Numbered from the stretch's first letter, positions 1 through 8,166 are shown. The stretch is 23,639 bases of DNA from Candidatus Nitrosopumilus sp. (GCA_029941825.1 JAPYTM010000005.1:1-23639), one strand, 5' to 3'. Notes: generated by a model from the sequence alone, not told the origin. Program-made: numbers and translations.

Positions 1-48
1 AAAGAACTAGAGACCGATATTGAAACCTTCGATGAAACAACTTCCTAA
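1..48 (+). CDS. 3' end of an unidentified gene (partial)
   Basis: An open frame enters from the left edge and ends at TAA 46-48. It encodes only KELETDIETFDETTS, an acidic Ser/Thr-containing tail. The family cannot be recognised from 15 residues. Support is limited to the open frame, the stop codon, and the T/A-rich stretch after it that leads directly into the oppositely oriented tRNA gene. Confidence 0.4.
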   Translation, partial: KELETDIETFDETTS

Positions 49-68
49 TAATTTTAAAAATTTTTAAA

Positions 69-141
69 GCCTTGAACGGGGTACGAACCCGCGACCTAAC
101 GCTTACGAGGCGTTCGCTCTACCAAGCTGAGCTACCAAGGC
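69..141 (-). tRNA. tRNA-Thr, anticodon CGT, no intron
   Basis: The minus strand folds into a complete 73-nt cloverleaf. The acceptor stem is GCCTTGG with TCAAGGC (one G-U), the D arm contains AGCTCAGCTTGGTAGAGC, the anticodon stem is AACGC/GCGTT around loop CTCGTAA, and the T arm is GCGGG-TTCGTAC-CCCGT. Anticodon CGT reads ACG (Thr). CCA is not encoded. The gene is divergent from glmM; a T/A box near 165-173 lies about 25-30 bp from both genes and may serve both. Confidence 0.95.
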
Positions 142-159
142 ACGTTTGGATAAATTCAT

Positions 160-176
160 CAGAGTTAATAAAAAGT
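160..176. promoter_or_regulatory. AT box shared by tRNA-Thr and glmM (divergent)
   Basis: The 53-bp spacer between the tRNA 5' end (141) and the glmM start (195) contains one strong T/A element, TTAATAAAA, around 165-173. It is about 25 bp upstream of the TTG start of glmM and about 27 bp from the tRNA. That is where an archaeal TATA box is expected for a leaderless mRNA and for the tRNA. Sharing is inferred from spacing only. Confidence 0.45.
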
Positions 177-194
177 CTTTCCGAGTTGGATTAA

Positions 195-1493
195 TTGAAA
201 AAAACAATTTCAGGTATTAGAGGAATTTTTGGAAAAGATTTGAATTTGAAAGATGTATTAAAATTTTGTAATAATTTCTCATCACTCATCAAATCACAAA
301 AATGTGTAATTGGAAAAGATACCAGACCATCAGGATTCATGATAAAAGATACAGCTAGTGCAGTATTAATGAAAAATGGAATTAATATGTTCAATTTAGA
401 AACAGTGCCAACCCCAGTAGTTTTTAGAGAAGCAAGAAAATATGGTGCAGGATTAGTAATTTCTTCATCACACAATCCAATAGAGTGGAATGGAATGAAA
501 TTCATCATTAATGGACGAGGTATAAATGAAAAAGAATTGCCACAAATTATTGAACATCAAACAATTTTAGAATCAAAAATTGGAGTTGAAGAAAATATAT
601 CATCATCATACATTGAGGATGCAAAAAAAATCATAGGAAATGTTGAAAATCAACCAGAAATAGTCGTAGATATAGGAGGTGGTGCTGCAAAGAATTTTGC
701 ACCTAATTTACTAAAAAAAATTGGATGTAAAGTGAAAGTGATTAATGAAGAACTTTCTGGATGCTCCAGAGGTCCTGATCCTACAACTGATGAATTATCG
801 GAATTAATTACAGCATCAAAGAACAAAGAGATTGGTTTTGCATTTGACTTGGATGGGGATCGTTTAGTGGTAGTTAAAAATGGAAAAAAGCAAACTCCAG
901 ATGTAACACTAGGATTAGGAATTGTCAAGTCTTTAGAATTAGGATATAGAAAATTTGTTCTTAGTATTGATACAAGTGTATCAATTGAAAAATTCATTAA
1001 AGAAAAAGGTGGCACTGTTCAAAGATCAAAAGTTGGAGAGGCAAATGTTATAGATCTCATGTTAAAAACAAATGCTCAAGCAGGGGGTGAAGGAAGTAGT
1101 GCAGGTTTTATTTTACCAGAATTCAATTATTGTAGAGAAGGAATTCTTACAAGTGGACTAATTGCATCCATGTTAGGGAATGAAAAATTTACTGAAATTT
1201 TGAATTATATGGATAACTATTATCAAATCAGAGATAAAATTAAAGTTGATTCTGATTTTCATGACAAGGTAATTGAGGATGTAAGTTCCAAATTCTCAAA
1301 GGAATATTCAGAAATAATTACAATGGATGGAATTAAAGGTATTATCGATGATGATAGTTGGGTTCTGATTAGGAAATCAAATACAGAAGACATCATAAGA
1401 ATTTCTGCAGAATCAAATGATGAAGAAAAATGTAAAAAAATCATTAAACATGCATTAAAACTAGTAAAAGAAAGCTATGACCAAATTAGATGA
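195..1493 (+). CDS. glmM: Phosphoglucosamine mutase / phosphohexomutase
   Basis: Alpha-D-phosphohexomutase family, 432 aa, close to the usual archaeal length of about 450. It interconverts hexose 6- and 1-phosphates, probably glucosamine phosphate on the way to UDP-GlcNAc for glycans. Visible motifs are the N-terminal GIRGIFG, the catalytic phosphoserine loop SSSHNP (Ser92), the Mg-binding loop DLDGDRL (218-224), a sugar-binding loop GGEGSSAG (about 297-304) and the C-terminal phosphate-binding RKSNTEDIIRIS. The sugar loop differs from the bacterial GlmM GEQSGH, so phosphomannomutase or phosphoglucomutase activity is possible. The start is TTG at 195, directly before KKTISGIRG, with an AT box about 25 bp upstream. 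The end overlaps thiL by 17 bp, suggesting one transcript. Confidence 0.85.
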   Translation: MKKTISGIRGIFGKDLNLKDVLKFCNNFSSLIKSQKCVIGKDTRPSGFMIKDTASAVLMKNGINMFNLETVPTPVVFREARKYGAGLVISSSHNPIEWNGMKFIINGRGINEKELPQIIEHQTILESKIGVEENISSSYIEDAKKIIGNVENQPEIVVDIGGGAAKNFAPNLLKKIGCKVKVINEELSGCSRGPDPTTDELSELITASKNKEIGFAFDLDGDRLVVVKNGKKQTPDVTLGLGIVKSLELGYRKFVLSIDTSVSIEKFIKEKGGTVQRSKVGEANVIDLMLKTNAQAGGEGSSAGFILPEFNYCREGILTSGLIASMLGNEKFTEILNYMDNYYQIRDKIKVDSDFHDKVIEDVSSKFSKEYSEIITMDGIKGIIDDDSWVLIRKSNTEDIIRISAESNDEEKCKKIIKHALKLVKESYDQIR

Positions 1494-2427
1494 ATCTTTG
1501 ATTATCAAAATCTTTCAGAGGAAATTAGGGAATAAAAAATTCATTTCTGAAGATGTTGAGATTTTTAATTTAGGTAAAATCAAAATCGCTGCAAAAACAG
1601 ACACAATGGTGGAAAGTACAGACATACCATCTAAAATGAAATTAATTGATGCTGCACGAAAGAGTGTTGTTGCATGTGTAAGTGATTTTGCAGCAAAAGG
1701 AATCAAGCCTCAATATGGAATAATTTCTGTGAATCTTCCAAAAACCACATCGCGCTTAAAAATTGATGAAATTGCAAATGGTTTTAGGAAAGCATGTGCT
1801 GAATATGGTATTTCAATTCTGGGCGGGGATACAAATGCAGGTAAAGAATTTGTGTTTAATGTCTGTATTTTTGGAACAGTAGACAAACTAGTAAGTAGAA
1901 AAGGATCTAAAAAAGGAGACATAATATTCGTCACAGGACCATTTGGATATACTTCTGCAGGATTAAAAATAATTCTTAGTAAGAAAAGGAAAAAATCTAA
2001 TTTTGTTAGAAAAGCCATTAAATCAGTTGTAAAACCAAAACCTAAGCTTAGTTTTGGACTAAGAAATAAAAAATATTTTTCATCATCAATGGACTCCAGT
2101 GATGGGTTATCTACAACATTAAATGAAATGTCAAAACAAAGTAAAAAGAAATTTGTCATTAACAATATTCCATACATGAAAGATTTACGAGACTTTGCAA
2201 AATCTCAAAAACTTGATTTAAATGATTTAATTTTTCATGGAGGTGAAGAATATGAATTTGTATTTACCACATCAGCAAAACATAAACAAATAATTAAAAA
2301 AAATGCAAGATTGCTTAAAATTCCAATTATTGAGATTGGATATGTTACATCAGGTAAAGGTGTTTTTATTCAAGAGAACGACAAAACCACACTGCTTAAA
2401 GATTTAGGTTGGAAACATTTTAGATAG
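1477..2427 (+). CDS. thiL: Thiamine-monophosphate kinase
   Basis: ThiL belongs to the AIR synthase/PurM-like ATPase superfamily and phosphorylates thiamine monophosphate to the active cofactor thiamine diphosphate. The protein is 316 aa, a normal length. Family motifs visible are the metal/ATP loop KTDTMVEST (about 40-48), the helix SDFAAKG (69-75, matching family SDLAAMG), GGDT (116-119), MDSSDGLSTTL in the second half, and GGEEYEFVFT (family GGEDYELLFT). It starts inside the end of glmM in another frame, so the two are probably cotranscribed although they share no pathway. The gene stops exactly where the convergent membrane-protein gene stops (2427/2428). Confidence 0.9.
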   Translation: MTKLDESLIIKIFQRKLGNKKFISEDVEIFNLGKIKIAAKTDTMVESTDIPSKMKLIDAARKSVVACVSDFAAKGIKPQYGIISVNLPKTTSRLKIDEIANGFRKACAEYGISILGGDTNAGKEFVFNVCIFGTVDKLVSRKGSKKGDIIFVTGPFGYTSAGLKIILSKKRKKSNFVRKAIKSVVKPKPKLSFGLRNKKYFSSSMDSSDGLSTTLNEMSKQSKKKFVINNIPYMKDLRDFAKSQKLDLNDLIFHGGEEYEFVFTTSAKHKQIIKKNARLLKIPIIEIGYVTSGKGVFIQENDKTTLLKDLGWKHFR

Positions 2428-2745
2428 CTATTCACCATAAGAAAAATTTCGTTCCACATTATTTACAATATTAAATATTGAATCAGCAGGAAGAGTGGAA
2501 ACACATTCTTTAATCCATATTTTATCTAAATACAATAATCGTTTCATATCACTTTCAAGAAGTTCATCAGGATTAGAATCAGGATAAATCGTATGAATTT
2601 TGTATCCCTCATTAACAATTAGTTGACATTTTTGTTCTAAAGGTGATAAAATCATATTATTGATCGGTGTTAGGAATTGATAAGCTACAGAGCCAAGTAA
2701 AGCAGTTGTAATTACAATTACAATAATTAAAAAAAATGACACCAT
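2428..2745 (-). CDS. Small membrane-anchored protein, unknown
   Basis: A 105-aa product whose first residues, about 4-26, are strongly hydrophobic (FFLIIVIVITTALLGSVAY), indicating an N-terminal transmembrane anchor. It is followed by a soluble domain of about 75 residues with two cysteines (near 39 and 81) that could form a disulphide if the domain faces outward. I recognise no family. Its stop codon abuts the thiL stop without a gap, and the rpsK promoter region lies on its upstream side. The open frame, the clean hydrophobic segment and the convergent packing support a real gene. Confidence 0.6.
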   Translation of the reverse strand: MVSFFLIIVIVITTALLGSVAYQFLTPINNMILSPLEQKCQLIVNEGYKIHTIYPDSNPDELLESDMKRLLYLDKIWIKECVSTLPADSIFNIVNNVERNFSYGE

Positions 2746-2832
2746 TGAAAGAATTCAGAGGGCTAAACTATATGAACAATCATCAATTTCAAGCCAAGTA
2801 ACTAAATTTAGATGATATTTGAAAATCAATGT

Positions 2833-2848
2833 TTTTTAAACCCTTTAA
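2833..2848 (+). promoter_or_regulatory. TATA-like box of rpsK
   Basis: GTTTTTTAAACCCTTT at about 2831-2846 lies 20-30 bp upstream of the TTG codon at 2863. This is the spacing of an archaeal TATA box in front of a leaderless mRNA. It falls inside the longest open frame (ATG at 2812), which is an argument against that upstream start. Confidence 0.55.
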
Positions 2849-2862
2849 GACGTGAGTATTCA

Positions 2863-3357
2863 TTGTCTGAAACCGAAGTCAAAGAAGCACCAGTTGAGAA
2901 GACTGAAGCACCAGTTGAGAAGACTGAAGCTCAAGTAGGAAAAAAATCTCAACCAGAGACAAAAAAAGAAGGTCCTGAAAAGTGGGGAATTGTTCATATT
3001 TACAGCAGTTACAACAATACAATTATCCATATGACTGATTTGACTGGCGGAGAAACTCTTGCCATTAGTTCAGGCGGAGTTCATGTAAATGCTGATAGAT
3101 ATGAATCATCACCATTTGCAGCAATGAAAGCTTCTAATGCAGTTGTAGAAACTGCAAAAAATAAAGGATTCACAGGATTTCATATCAGAGTCCGTGCAGT
3201 TGGAGGAGTTGGTTCTAGAGTACCAGGTCCAGGTGCACAAGCTGCAATCAGAGCAATAGCAAGAGGCGGATTTAAAATCGGAAGAATTGATGATGTAACA
3301 CCTATCCCTCATGACACCACCAGAAAGAAAGGTGGAAAAAGAGGAAGAAGAGTCTAA
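2863..3357 (+). CDS. rpsK: 30S ribosomal protein S11 (uS11)
   Basis: Small-subunit protein S11 (uS11), which lines the mRNA exit/platform region. Diagnostic stretches include GIVHIYSSYNNTIIHMTDL, SSGGVHVNADR, SSPFAAMKA, GGVGSRVPGPGAQAAIRA and the basic C-terminus KKGGKRGRRV. I chose the TTG start at 2863 (164 aa) because a TATA-like box lies 20-30 bp upstream. The ATG at 2812 would add 17 residues translated from that promoter box. The protein has an about 35-residue N-terminal tail of charged KTEAPVE-type repeats before the conserved core, not part of the classic S11 fold. Its stop overlaps the convergent neighbour's stop by 2 bp. Confidence 0.93.
   Translation: MSETEVKEAPVEKTEAPVEKTEAQVGKKSQPETKKEGPEKWGIVHIYSSYNNTIIHMTDLTGGETLAISSGGVHVNADRYESSPFAAMKASNAVVETAKNKGFTGFHIRVRAVGGVGSRVPGPGAQAAIRAIARGGFKIGRIDDVTPIPHDTTRKKGGKRGRRV
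2884..2925 (+). repeat. Exact 21-bp tandem duplication in the S11 N-terminal tail
   Basis: Two perfect, in-frame copies (2884-2904 and 2905-2925), each encoding EAPVEKT. A third, diverged unit begins at 2926 (EAQVGKK). The copies lie in the non-conserved charged N-terminal extension of rpsK. The identity at nucleotide level suggests a recent slippage duplication. Confidence 0.9.
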
Positions 3358-3665
3358 TCAGATATCTTTATTTTAACTTTACAACCTTTTGAATTAAAAT
3401 AATCAGAAATAAATTTTGCAAATTTTTGTGATGGATTATTTGATGGGTAATTACAAATCATATTTGAAAACTTTTCTTCAATTGCACTTTGTAAGTCTAC
3501 TTTAAATGCTAATTTAAAAAATGTCCATCCAAACTTTGATGTAGGTTCACTAATAGAATATCCATTGTAACTACCAACAAGTGTTTCAATATGTGAAAGT
3601 GATTTTTTAATTAATAATAAATCATCAGCATAATTCGTACTTCCAACTTCTAAAACTAATTTCAT
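3354..3665 (-). CDS. Unknown 103-aa protein, third gene of the rtcB operon
   Basis: A small soluble-looking protein of 103 aa starting MKLVLEVG and ending in a basic strand (CKVKIKISD). No transmembrane segment and no metal motif are visible. I do not recognise the family; it is not archease, the usual RtcB partner, by length or sequence. Its ATG overlaps the stop of the PDCD5-like gene by 4 bp (3662-3665), and that gene overlaps rtcB in the same way, so it is almost certainly cotranscribed and translationally coupled with rtcB. A role in RNA metabolism is inferred only from context. Its stop overlaps the stop of convergent rpsK. Confidence 0.7.
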   Translation of the reverse strand: MKLVLEVGSTNYADDLLLIKKSLSHIETLVGSYNGYSISEPTSKFGWTFFKLAFKVDLQSAIEEKFSNMICNYPSNNPSQKFAKFISDYFNSKGCKVKIKISD

Positions 3666-4081
3666 TTATCATCACTAATATCAGATGATTGATTACTGAA
3701 TTTATCAGATAATGATACAAGTTTTCCATCTTGTTCAACATTAATCTTAGTTTTCATTCTGATACTTAGTCCAACAGTTCTAAACAAAGCTAATAATTTT
3801 CCACCATCAAGAGTTTCATTAATTTCTCCGGTTTTAATTAATTCAGATAATTTTGACACAATAATTTTTGTTTCGTTTGGAAATTGTGATTCAGCATTTT
3901 CTAAAACTTCAAGACCCCTATATCCCAATTTTCCAACTAGTAAAGTTCGTATATTTTCAGTAGGTTTCTCAGAAATAGTTTTAGTGTTTTCTTCAATTTT
4001 TTGTTGTGATGAAATATTTTTTTGCATTTCAGCTAATCGTTTTGCCTTTAATCGTTCAAGTTCAGAATCTTCGTCACTCAA
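3662..4081 (-). CDS. PDCD5-family DNA-binding protein
   Basis: 139 aa. The N-terminus (DSELERLKAKRLAEMQK) and the central helical segment (LENAESQFPNETKIIVSKL, then a Leu/Ile-rich helix and LFRTVGLSIRMKTKI) match the archaeal/eukaryotic PDCD5 (TFAR19) pattern. That family is a small three-helix protein which binds nucleic acid, with a charged flexible N-terminal helix. The C-terminal 25 residues (after MKTKI) extend beyond the usual core. The exact role in archaea is not established. The gene overlaps rtcB (4078-4081) and the following gene (3662-3665) by 4 bp each. Identification is from remembered family pattern, so moderately sure. Confidence 0.7.
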   Translation of the reverse strand: MSDEDSELERLKAKRLAEMQKNISSQQKIEENTKTISEKPTENIRTLLVGKLGYRGLEVLENAESQFPNETKIIVSKLSELIKTGEINETLDGGKLLALFRTVGLSIRMKTKINVEQDGKLVSLSDKFSNQSSDISDDK

Positions 4082-5526
4082 CCTTTTATCACACCTATAG
4101 GCACTAATTTTGCCACTTTAGTGGCAATTCCCAAATTATGAGACACATCAACTACAGCATCTACATCCTTGTATGCTTGAGGTGTCTCTTCCACCACTCC
4201 GTCTCTTGTCAATGCTTTGATAAAAATGCCTTTGTCATTAAGTGATTTTTTCACATCAGATTCAGTATAATTTCTTCTAGCTTTTGATCTTGACATGGTT
4301 CTTCCTGCTCCATGTGCAGTAGAGCCAAAACTCAAATCCATTGAGTTTGGTTGTCCAAGTAAAATCCAACTGGCAGTTCCCATTGAACCTGGAACTAAAA
4401 CAGGTTGTCCTAAATCACGATATTTTAATGGAATTTCATCACGATTTGCAGGGAAAGCTCTTGTTGCACCTTTTCTATGAACAACTAACTTTCTTTCCCG
4501 TCCATCGATTTTATGTTTTTCAACTTTAGCAATATTATGAGATACATCATAAACTAATTTCATATCAAGATCGGATTCTGATTGATTAAACACACGTTCA
4601 AAAGATTTTCTAGTCCAATGTGTAATCATTTGTCTATTACTCCATGCAAAATTTAATGCAGAAAACATTGCTTTCCTATAGGATTCACCTTCTTCAGAAG
4701 TATTTGGAACACATGCAAGTTCTCTATCAGGTAAATGAATATCATATTTCTCCATTGCTTGTTCTGAAACTCTAAGATAGTCACTACATACTTGATGTCC
4801 AAAGCCTCTAGAACCACAATGAATTAAAACCGAAATGGTTCCTTCTTTGATTCCCATTCTTTGTGCTGCTTCTTCATCATGAATTTCTGAAACTTTTTGA
4901 ATTTCAAGAAAATGATTACCAGATCCTAAACTTCCAAGTTGTGGCGCTCCTCTTTTTCTAGCTTTATCTGAAACTTTGTTTGGATCTGCATTTGCAATTT
5001 GTCCATTCTCTTCACAAACATCTGCATCATGTGATGAACCATATCCATTGTCTATTGCCCAATTAACTCCTTTAACTAAAACCTCATCGAGTTGTGATGG
5101 ACTCAATCTAACAGCACCTTTTGAACCAACTCCAGAAGGAATAGAACTAAAAAGATCATTCACAAGATCTTTTAATTTTGAACGAACAGTTTTTTCAGTT
5201 AAATTTGTTCGAAGTAATCTTACACCACAATTAATATCATAACCAACACCGCCAGGACTAATCATTCCTTCTTCTGCATCCATAGCAGCTACACCACCTA
5301 CAGGAAATCCATAACCTTCATGACCATCAGGTAAAACTACACTATGACTAACAATACCAGGAATGGATGATACATTTCGTGCCTGCATAATAGTTCTATC
5401 AGTCATCATTTTTTGCAGTAATTTCTCATCTGCATAAATTCTGACAGGAACTTTCATACCCAAATTAGAATCAGCATCAATTTGATATTGATTTTCTCCA
5501 ATTTTTCTTGGAGTATTTGAAGACAT
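4078..5526 (-). CDS. rtcB: RNA-splicing ligase RtcB
   Basis: RtcB joins 2',3'-cyclic phosphate/3'-phosphate RNA ends to 5'-OH ends using GTP and Mn2+, and is the ligase for archaeal tRNA exon joining. The 482-aa protein shows the metal ligands D97 and C100 (GYDINCGVR), GSGNHFLE (201-208), H236 in HCGSRG, H330 in VSHNIAKVEKH, HRKGATRAFP, the PGSMGT loop and the guanylylated histidine H405 in STAHGAGR. Length and continuity show no intein, which some archaeal RtcB genes carry. It is the first gene of an operon with the PDCD5-like and 103-aa genes. A T/A box (about 5536-5546) lies just upstream of the ATG. The intron-containing tRNA-Trp in this window is a likely substrate. Confidence 0.95.
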   Translation of the reverse strand: MSSNTPRKIGENQYQIDADSNLGMKVPVRIYADEKLLQKMMTDRTIMQARNVSSIPGIVSHSVVLPDGHEGYGFPVGGVAAMDAEEGMISPGGVGYDINCGVRLLRTNLTEKTVRSKLKDLVNDLFSSIPSGVGSKGAVRLSPSQLDEVLVKGVNWAIDNGYGSSHDADVCEENGQIANADPNKVSDKARKRGAPQLGSLGSGNHFLEIQKVSEIHDEEAAQRMGIKEGTISVLIHCGSRGFGHQVCSDYLRVSEQAMEKYDIHLPDRELACVPNTSEEGESYRKAMFSALNFAWSNRQMITHWTRKSFERVFNQSESDLDMKLVYDVSHNIAKVEKHKIDGRERKLVVHRKGATRAFPANRDEIPLKYRDLGQPVLVPGSMGTASWILLGQPNSMDLSFGSTAHGAGRTMSRSKARRNYTESDVKKSLNDKGIFIKALTRDGVVEETPQAYKDVDAVVDVSHNLGIATKVAKLVPIGVIKG

Positions 5527-5664
5527 AGGTATCGGTCAAATTTATGTTCAATCCAATTTTAACCTTCAGAAGATTGGAAAAAAAATTAGAACAATTCAAA
5601 ATATCATTAATACACAAAATTAAGAAAAAGAAGTAGATTTATTTTCTATAGATAAAAAGCCATA

Positions 5665-7029
5665 ATGTTGGCAATATTACCTATAGACAGTGGTCGTTAT
5701 GGGACTAAAGAAATGATGGATATTTTTAGTGAACAAAAGAAAATTGATTATCAATTAGAGATTGAGGGTGCAGCAGCTGTTTCACAAAGTGAAATAGGAA
5801 TTATTCCAAAAACAGTTGGAAAAAAGATCTTAAAGGCTGCAATTTCAGGAAAAATTACTACAAAGAGAATTAAACAATTAGAAGCAAAAAGTGATCATGA
5901 TACTGCAGCATTAGTTGAAGCATTAAGTGAAAAATGTACAAAAGATGCTAGACCATGGATTCATTATGGATTAACAAGTAATGATTTGGTAGATACAAGT
6001 AATTCAATGCAAATGCGCGATTCATTAAAAATTATTGAATCAAAAGTTGCAAAGATGGCATCCATTCTAGCTAAAAAAGCTGTTAAACATGAAAAAATTC
6101 CAGCCGTAGGTAGAACACATGGACAACATGCAAGCATAATTTCATTTGGATTAAAATTTGCAAATTGGGCAGCAGAAATGGCAAAACATGTAGAAAGAAT
6201 TGAAGAGATCAAAAAAAGAATTCTAATTTGTAAGACATTAGGTGTTGTAGGTACAGGCTCATTAATGGGTGCAAAGTCACTTGGAGTACAAAAAAAAGTT
6301 GCTAAACGATTAAAGTTATTTCCAGCAGAAGTTACAACTCAAGTTGTACCTAGAGAAAGATATGCTGAATACGTATTTGAATTGGCATTAATTGGTACAA
6401 CTTTAGAAAAAATTGCTATAGAAATTAGAAACTTACAAAGAACAGAAATTGGAGAAGTTGCAGAACAATTCAAGAAGGGACAAATGGGAAGTAGTGCAGT
6501 TCCAGTTAAAAGAAATCCAATTAAAAGTGAACGAGTATCATCATTATCCAAATTAGTAAGAAGTCAAGTAGCAGTCGCTTTTGAGAATATTCCATTATGG
6601 CATGAACGTGATCTTTCAAATTCAGCTAATGAAAGATTTGTAATTCCAACTGTATCCATTTTAGTTGATGAAATGTTAGAAACCATGACTAGAATCATTT
6701 CAAATTTGATGGTAAATGAAAAAAGGATAATGGAAAATCTATACATTACAAAAGGACAAATTTTTGCAGAATTTGTTTTGGAAGCACTAATCAAAAAGGG
6801 CATACCAAGATTTGTAGCATACAAAGATGTTCAAAGAGTTGCATTTGAGGCAAATGACAAAGGAATGTACTACATAGATGCAATCAAAAACGACAAAGCA
6901 TTTACTTCGAAATTAACTGATAAAGAAATTGATTCCATATTTTCACCAAAAAAACATCTTGGTGCGTCACCTGCAATTATAAAAAATGTAGAAAAATCAG
7001 TTCATAATACAGTTAAGAAATTTATCTAA
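5665..7029 (+). CDS. purB: Adenylosuccinate lyase
   Basis: PurB (fumarase/aspartase superfamily) removes fumarate from SAICAR and from adenylosuccinate in purine synthesis and AMP formation. The protein is 454 aa, the usual prokaryotic length. Visible motifs are the N-terminal ILPIDSGRYGTKEM, LTSNDLVDT (about 103-111), GRTHGQHAS (149-157, catalytic histidine), and the flexible signature loop GSSAVPVKRNP (275-285) with the catalytic serine pair (usually SSAMPxKxNP; here Val replaces Met). ATG 5665 is preceded by ATTTATTTT about 20-28 bp upstream, consistent with a leaderless start. It is divergent from rtcB, and its end overlaps the convergent asparagine-synthase-like gene by 8 bp. Confidence 0.95.
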   Translation: MLAILPIDSGRYGTKEMMDIFSEQKKIDYQLEIEGAAAVSQSEIGIIPKTVGKKILKAAISGKITTKRIKQLEAKSDHDTAALVEALSEKCTKDARPWIHYGLTSNDLVDTSNSMQMRDSLKIIESKVAKMASILAKKAVKHEKIPAVGRTHGQHASIISFGLKFANWAAEMAKHVERIEEIKKRILICKTLGVVGTGSLMGAKSLGVQKKVAKRLKLFPAEVTTQVVPRERYAEYVFELALIGTTLEKIAIEIRNLQRTEIGEVAEQFKKGQMGSSAVPVKRNPIKSERVSSLSKLVRSQVAVAFENIPLWHERDLSNSANERFVIPTVSILVDEMLETMTRIISNLMVNEKRIMENLYITKGQIFAEFVLEALIKKGIPRFVAYKDVQRVAFEANDKGMYYIDAIKNDKAFTSKLTDKEIDSIFSPKKHLGASPAIIKNVEKSVHNTVKKFI

Positions 7030-7777
7030 TTTTTAATAAAGCCTTATGAATTTTAGAACCATATTGTAATGCTTTTTTTCGTTTTGTGTAAGAAAGTTCT
7101 GGAACATTAACTTCGCTGGCTAATTTTCGTATTATGTGCTTCCGATACAAGTCTTCAGAATCATAAATTTTTTCAGAAATAGGAACGGTTTTGGCATAAT
7201 CTATGAATTTTGAAGTTAGTAAAGGTTGAAGAATCGTTACTCCAAATTCAGATGAGACAACATTTACAGATTTCATCATTTTTAGTTCATTATCTAATTT
7301 AGCAAGCATTACTTCATTGATTTTGGATTTTCCTCCAGAATATGCTTCTCGATATGCATTATAACCACAAAATAATTCATCTATCCCATTTGCCGTAACT
7401 ACAGTATCAAGGTTTAAGCTATTTGCCAGTTTAGAAACATAATAAAACGCAATACAATTTTCATTCCAAGATAAATTATCAGTGTCTATTGTTTGACGAA
7501 TTTTTGATGAAATTGTTGGAAAAGTATTTGAATCAATTTCTAGAATATGATGTGGATATTTTAGATATTCATTAACTTCTTTTGCAAATAAAATATCATG
7601 AGATTCAGGAAATCCAATTGTTAATAATGTGACATCATAATTCATGTCTGAACAAATTTTTGAAATTAATGTACTATCAACACCACCAGAAAAAGCAATT
7701 CCAATTTTTTGTTCTTTTACAATTTCAGAAATAGAATTTTTAATATTCTCAAATAATTCTTTATTCATTTCATCCAT
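7022..7777 (-). CDS. Asparagine-synthetase-like PP-loop ATPase, no glutaminase domain
   Basis: 251 aa containing only the adenylating domain of the asparagine synthetase B family. It has a PP-loop SGGVDS (30-35), the acidic NGIDELFCGY (130-139; family GEGADELFGGY) and the C-terminal KRKKALQYGS. AsnB proteins are about 500-600 aa, with an N-terminal class II glutaminase whose catalytic Cys2 is absent here. The enzyme therefore either uses free ammonia, obtains it from a separate amidotransferase, or makes another amide or adenylate product. For an ammonia oxidiser, direct ammonia use is plausible but is inference. ATG 7777 is used; a second Met at codon 4 is an alternative. It is convergent with purB and divergent from the pterin dehydratase gene. 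Confidence 0.8.
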   Translation of the reverse strand: MDEMNKELFENIKNSISEIVKEQKIGIAFSGGVDSTLISKICSDMNYDVTLLTIGFPESHDILFAKEVNEYLKYPHHILEIDSNTFPTISSKIRQTIDTDNLSWNENCIAFYYVSKLANSLNLDTVVTANGIDELFCGYNAYREAYSGGKSKINEVMLAKLDNELKMMKSVNVVSSEFGVTILQPLLTSKFIDYAKTVPISEKIYDSEDLYRKHIIRKLASEVNVPELSYTKRKKALQYGSKIHKALLKIR

Positions 7778-7850
7778 TATCTCTCACATCACAGATTCTT
7801 CAAAAGGGTAATGAATCAATCTTTTAATTTAATGTTATTTCTAAAACATT

Positions 7851-8129
7851 ATGATACGATTATCACAAATAGATATTGACGAGCAGTTAAAGGATTTACC
7901 AGGCTGGAGTACTGTAAATGAAAAACTTCACAAGGAATTTCAATTTGAGAGTTTCAACCAAGCCTTTGGTTTTATGACTAGGGCTGCCATGGAAATTGAA
8001 AAAATGAATCATCATCCAGAATGGTTTAACGTATACAATAGAATCACCATAGAATTAACGACACATGATGCAGGAGGTATTACAAAAAATGATATTACTT
8101 TAGCCAGAATTTTAAATTCTTTAGTATAA
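7851..8129 (+). CDS. Pterin-4a-carbinolamine dehydratase
   Basis: 92 aa, a full-length PCD/DCoH-family protein. It shows the active-site signature HHPEW (54-58), followed by VYNRITIELTTHDAGGIT, where the family has V-x-I-x-L-x-THD-x-GG-LT. The enzyme dehydrates 4a-hydroxytetrahydropterin, recycling the pterin cofactor of aromatic amino-acid hydroxylases; in some microbes the fold acts in molybdopterin or other pterin chemistry. The ATG lies about 25 bp downstream of TCTTTTAATTTAATG, consistent with a leaderless start. The next gene is also pterin-related (6-pyruvoyltetrahydropterin synthase family), which suggests but does not prove a shared pterin role. Confidence 0.92.
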   Translation: MIRLSQIDIDEQLKDLPGWSTVNEKLHKEFQFESFNQAFGFMTRAAMEIEKMNHHPEWFNVYNRITIELTTHDAGGITKNDITLARILNSLV

Positions 8130-8166
8130 TTGTAAATGAGGAGTTTTAGGCATGGATAATACAGAA

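Noticed and set aside
2812..2862. Upstream ATG start for rpsK adding 17 residues
   Set aside because: The added codons run through the TATA-like box, and the TTG at 2863 is correctly spaced for leaderless initiation. The extra residues (MIFENQCFLN...) do not resemble any S11 sequence.
4078..5526. Intein in rtcB
   Set aside because: All RtcB motifs occur at normal spacing in a 482-aa protein, so no insertion is present.
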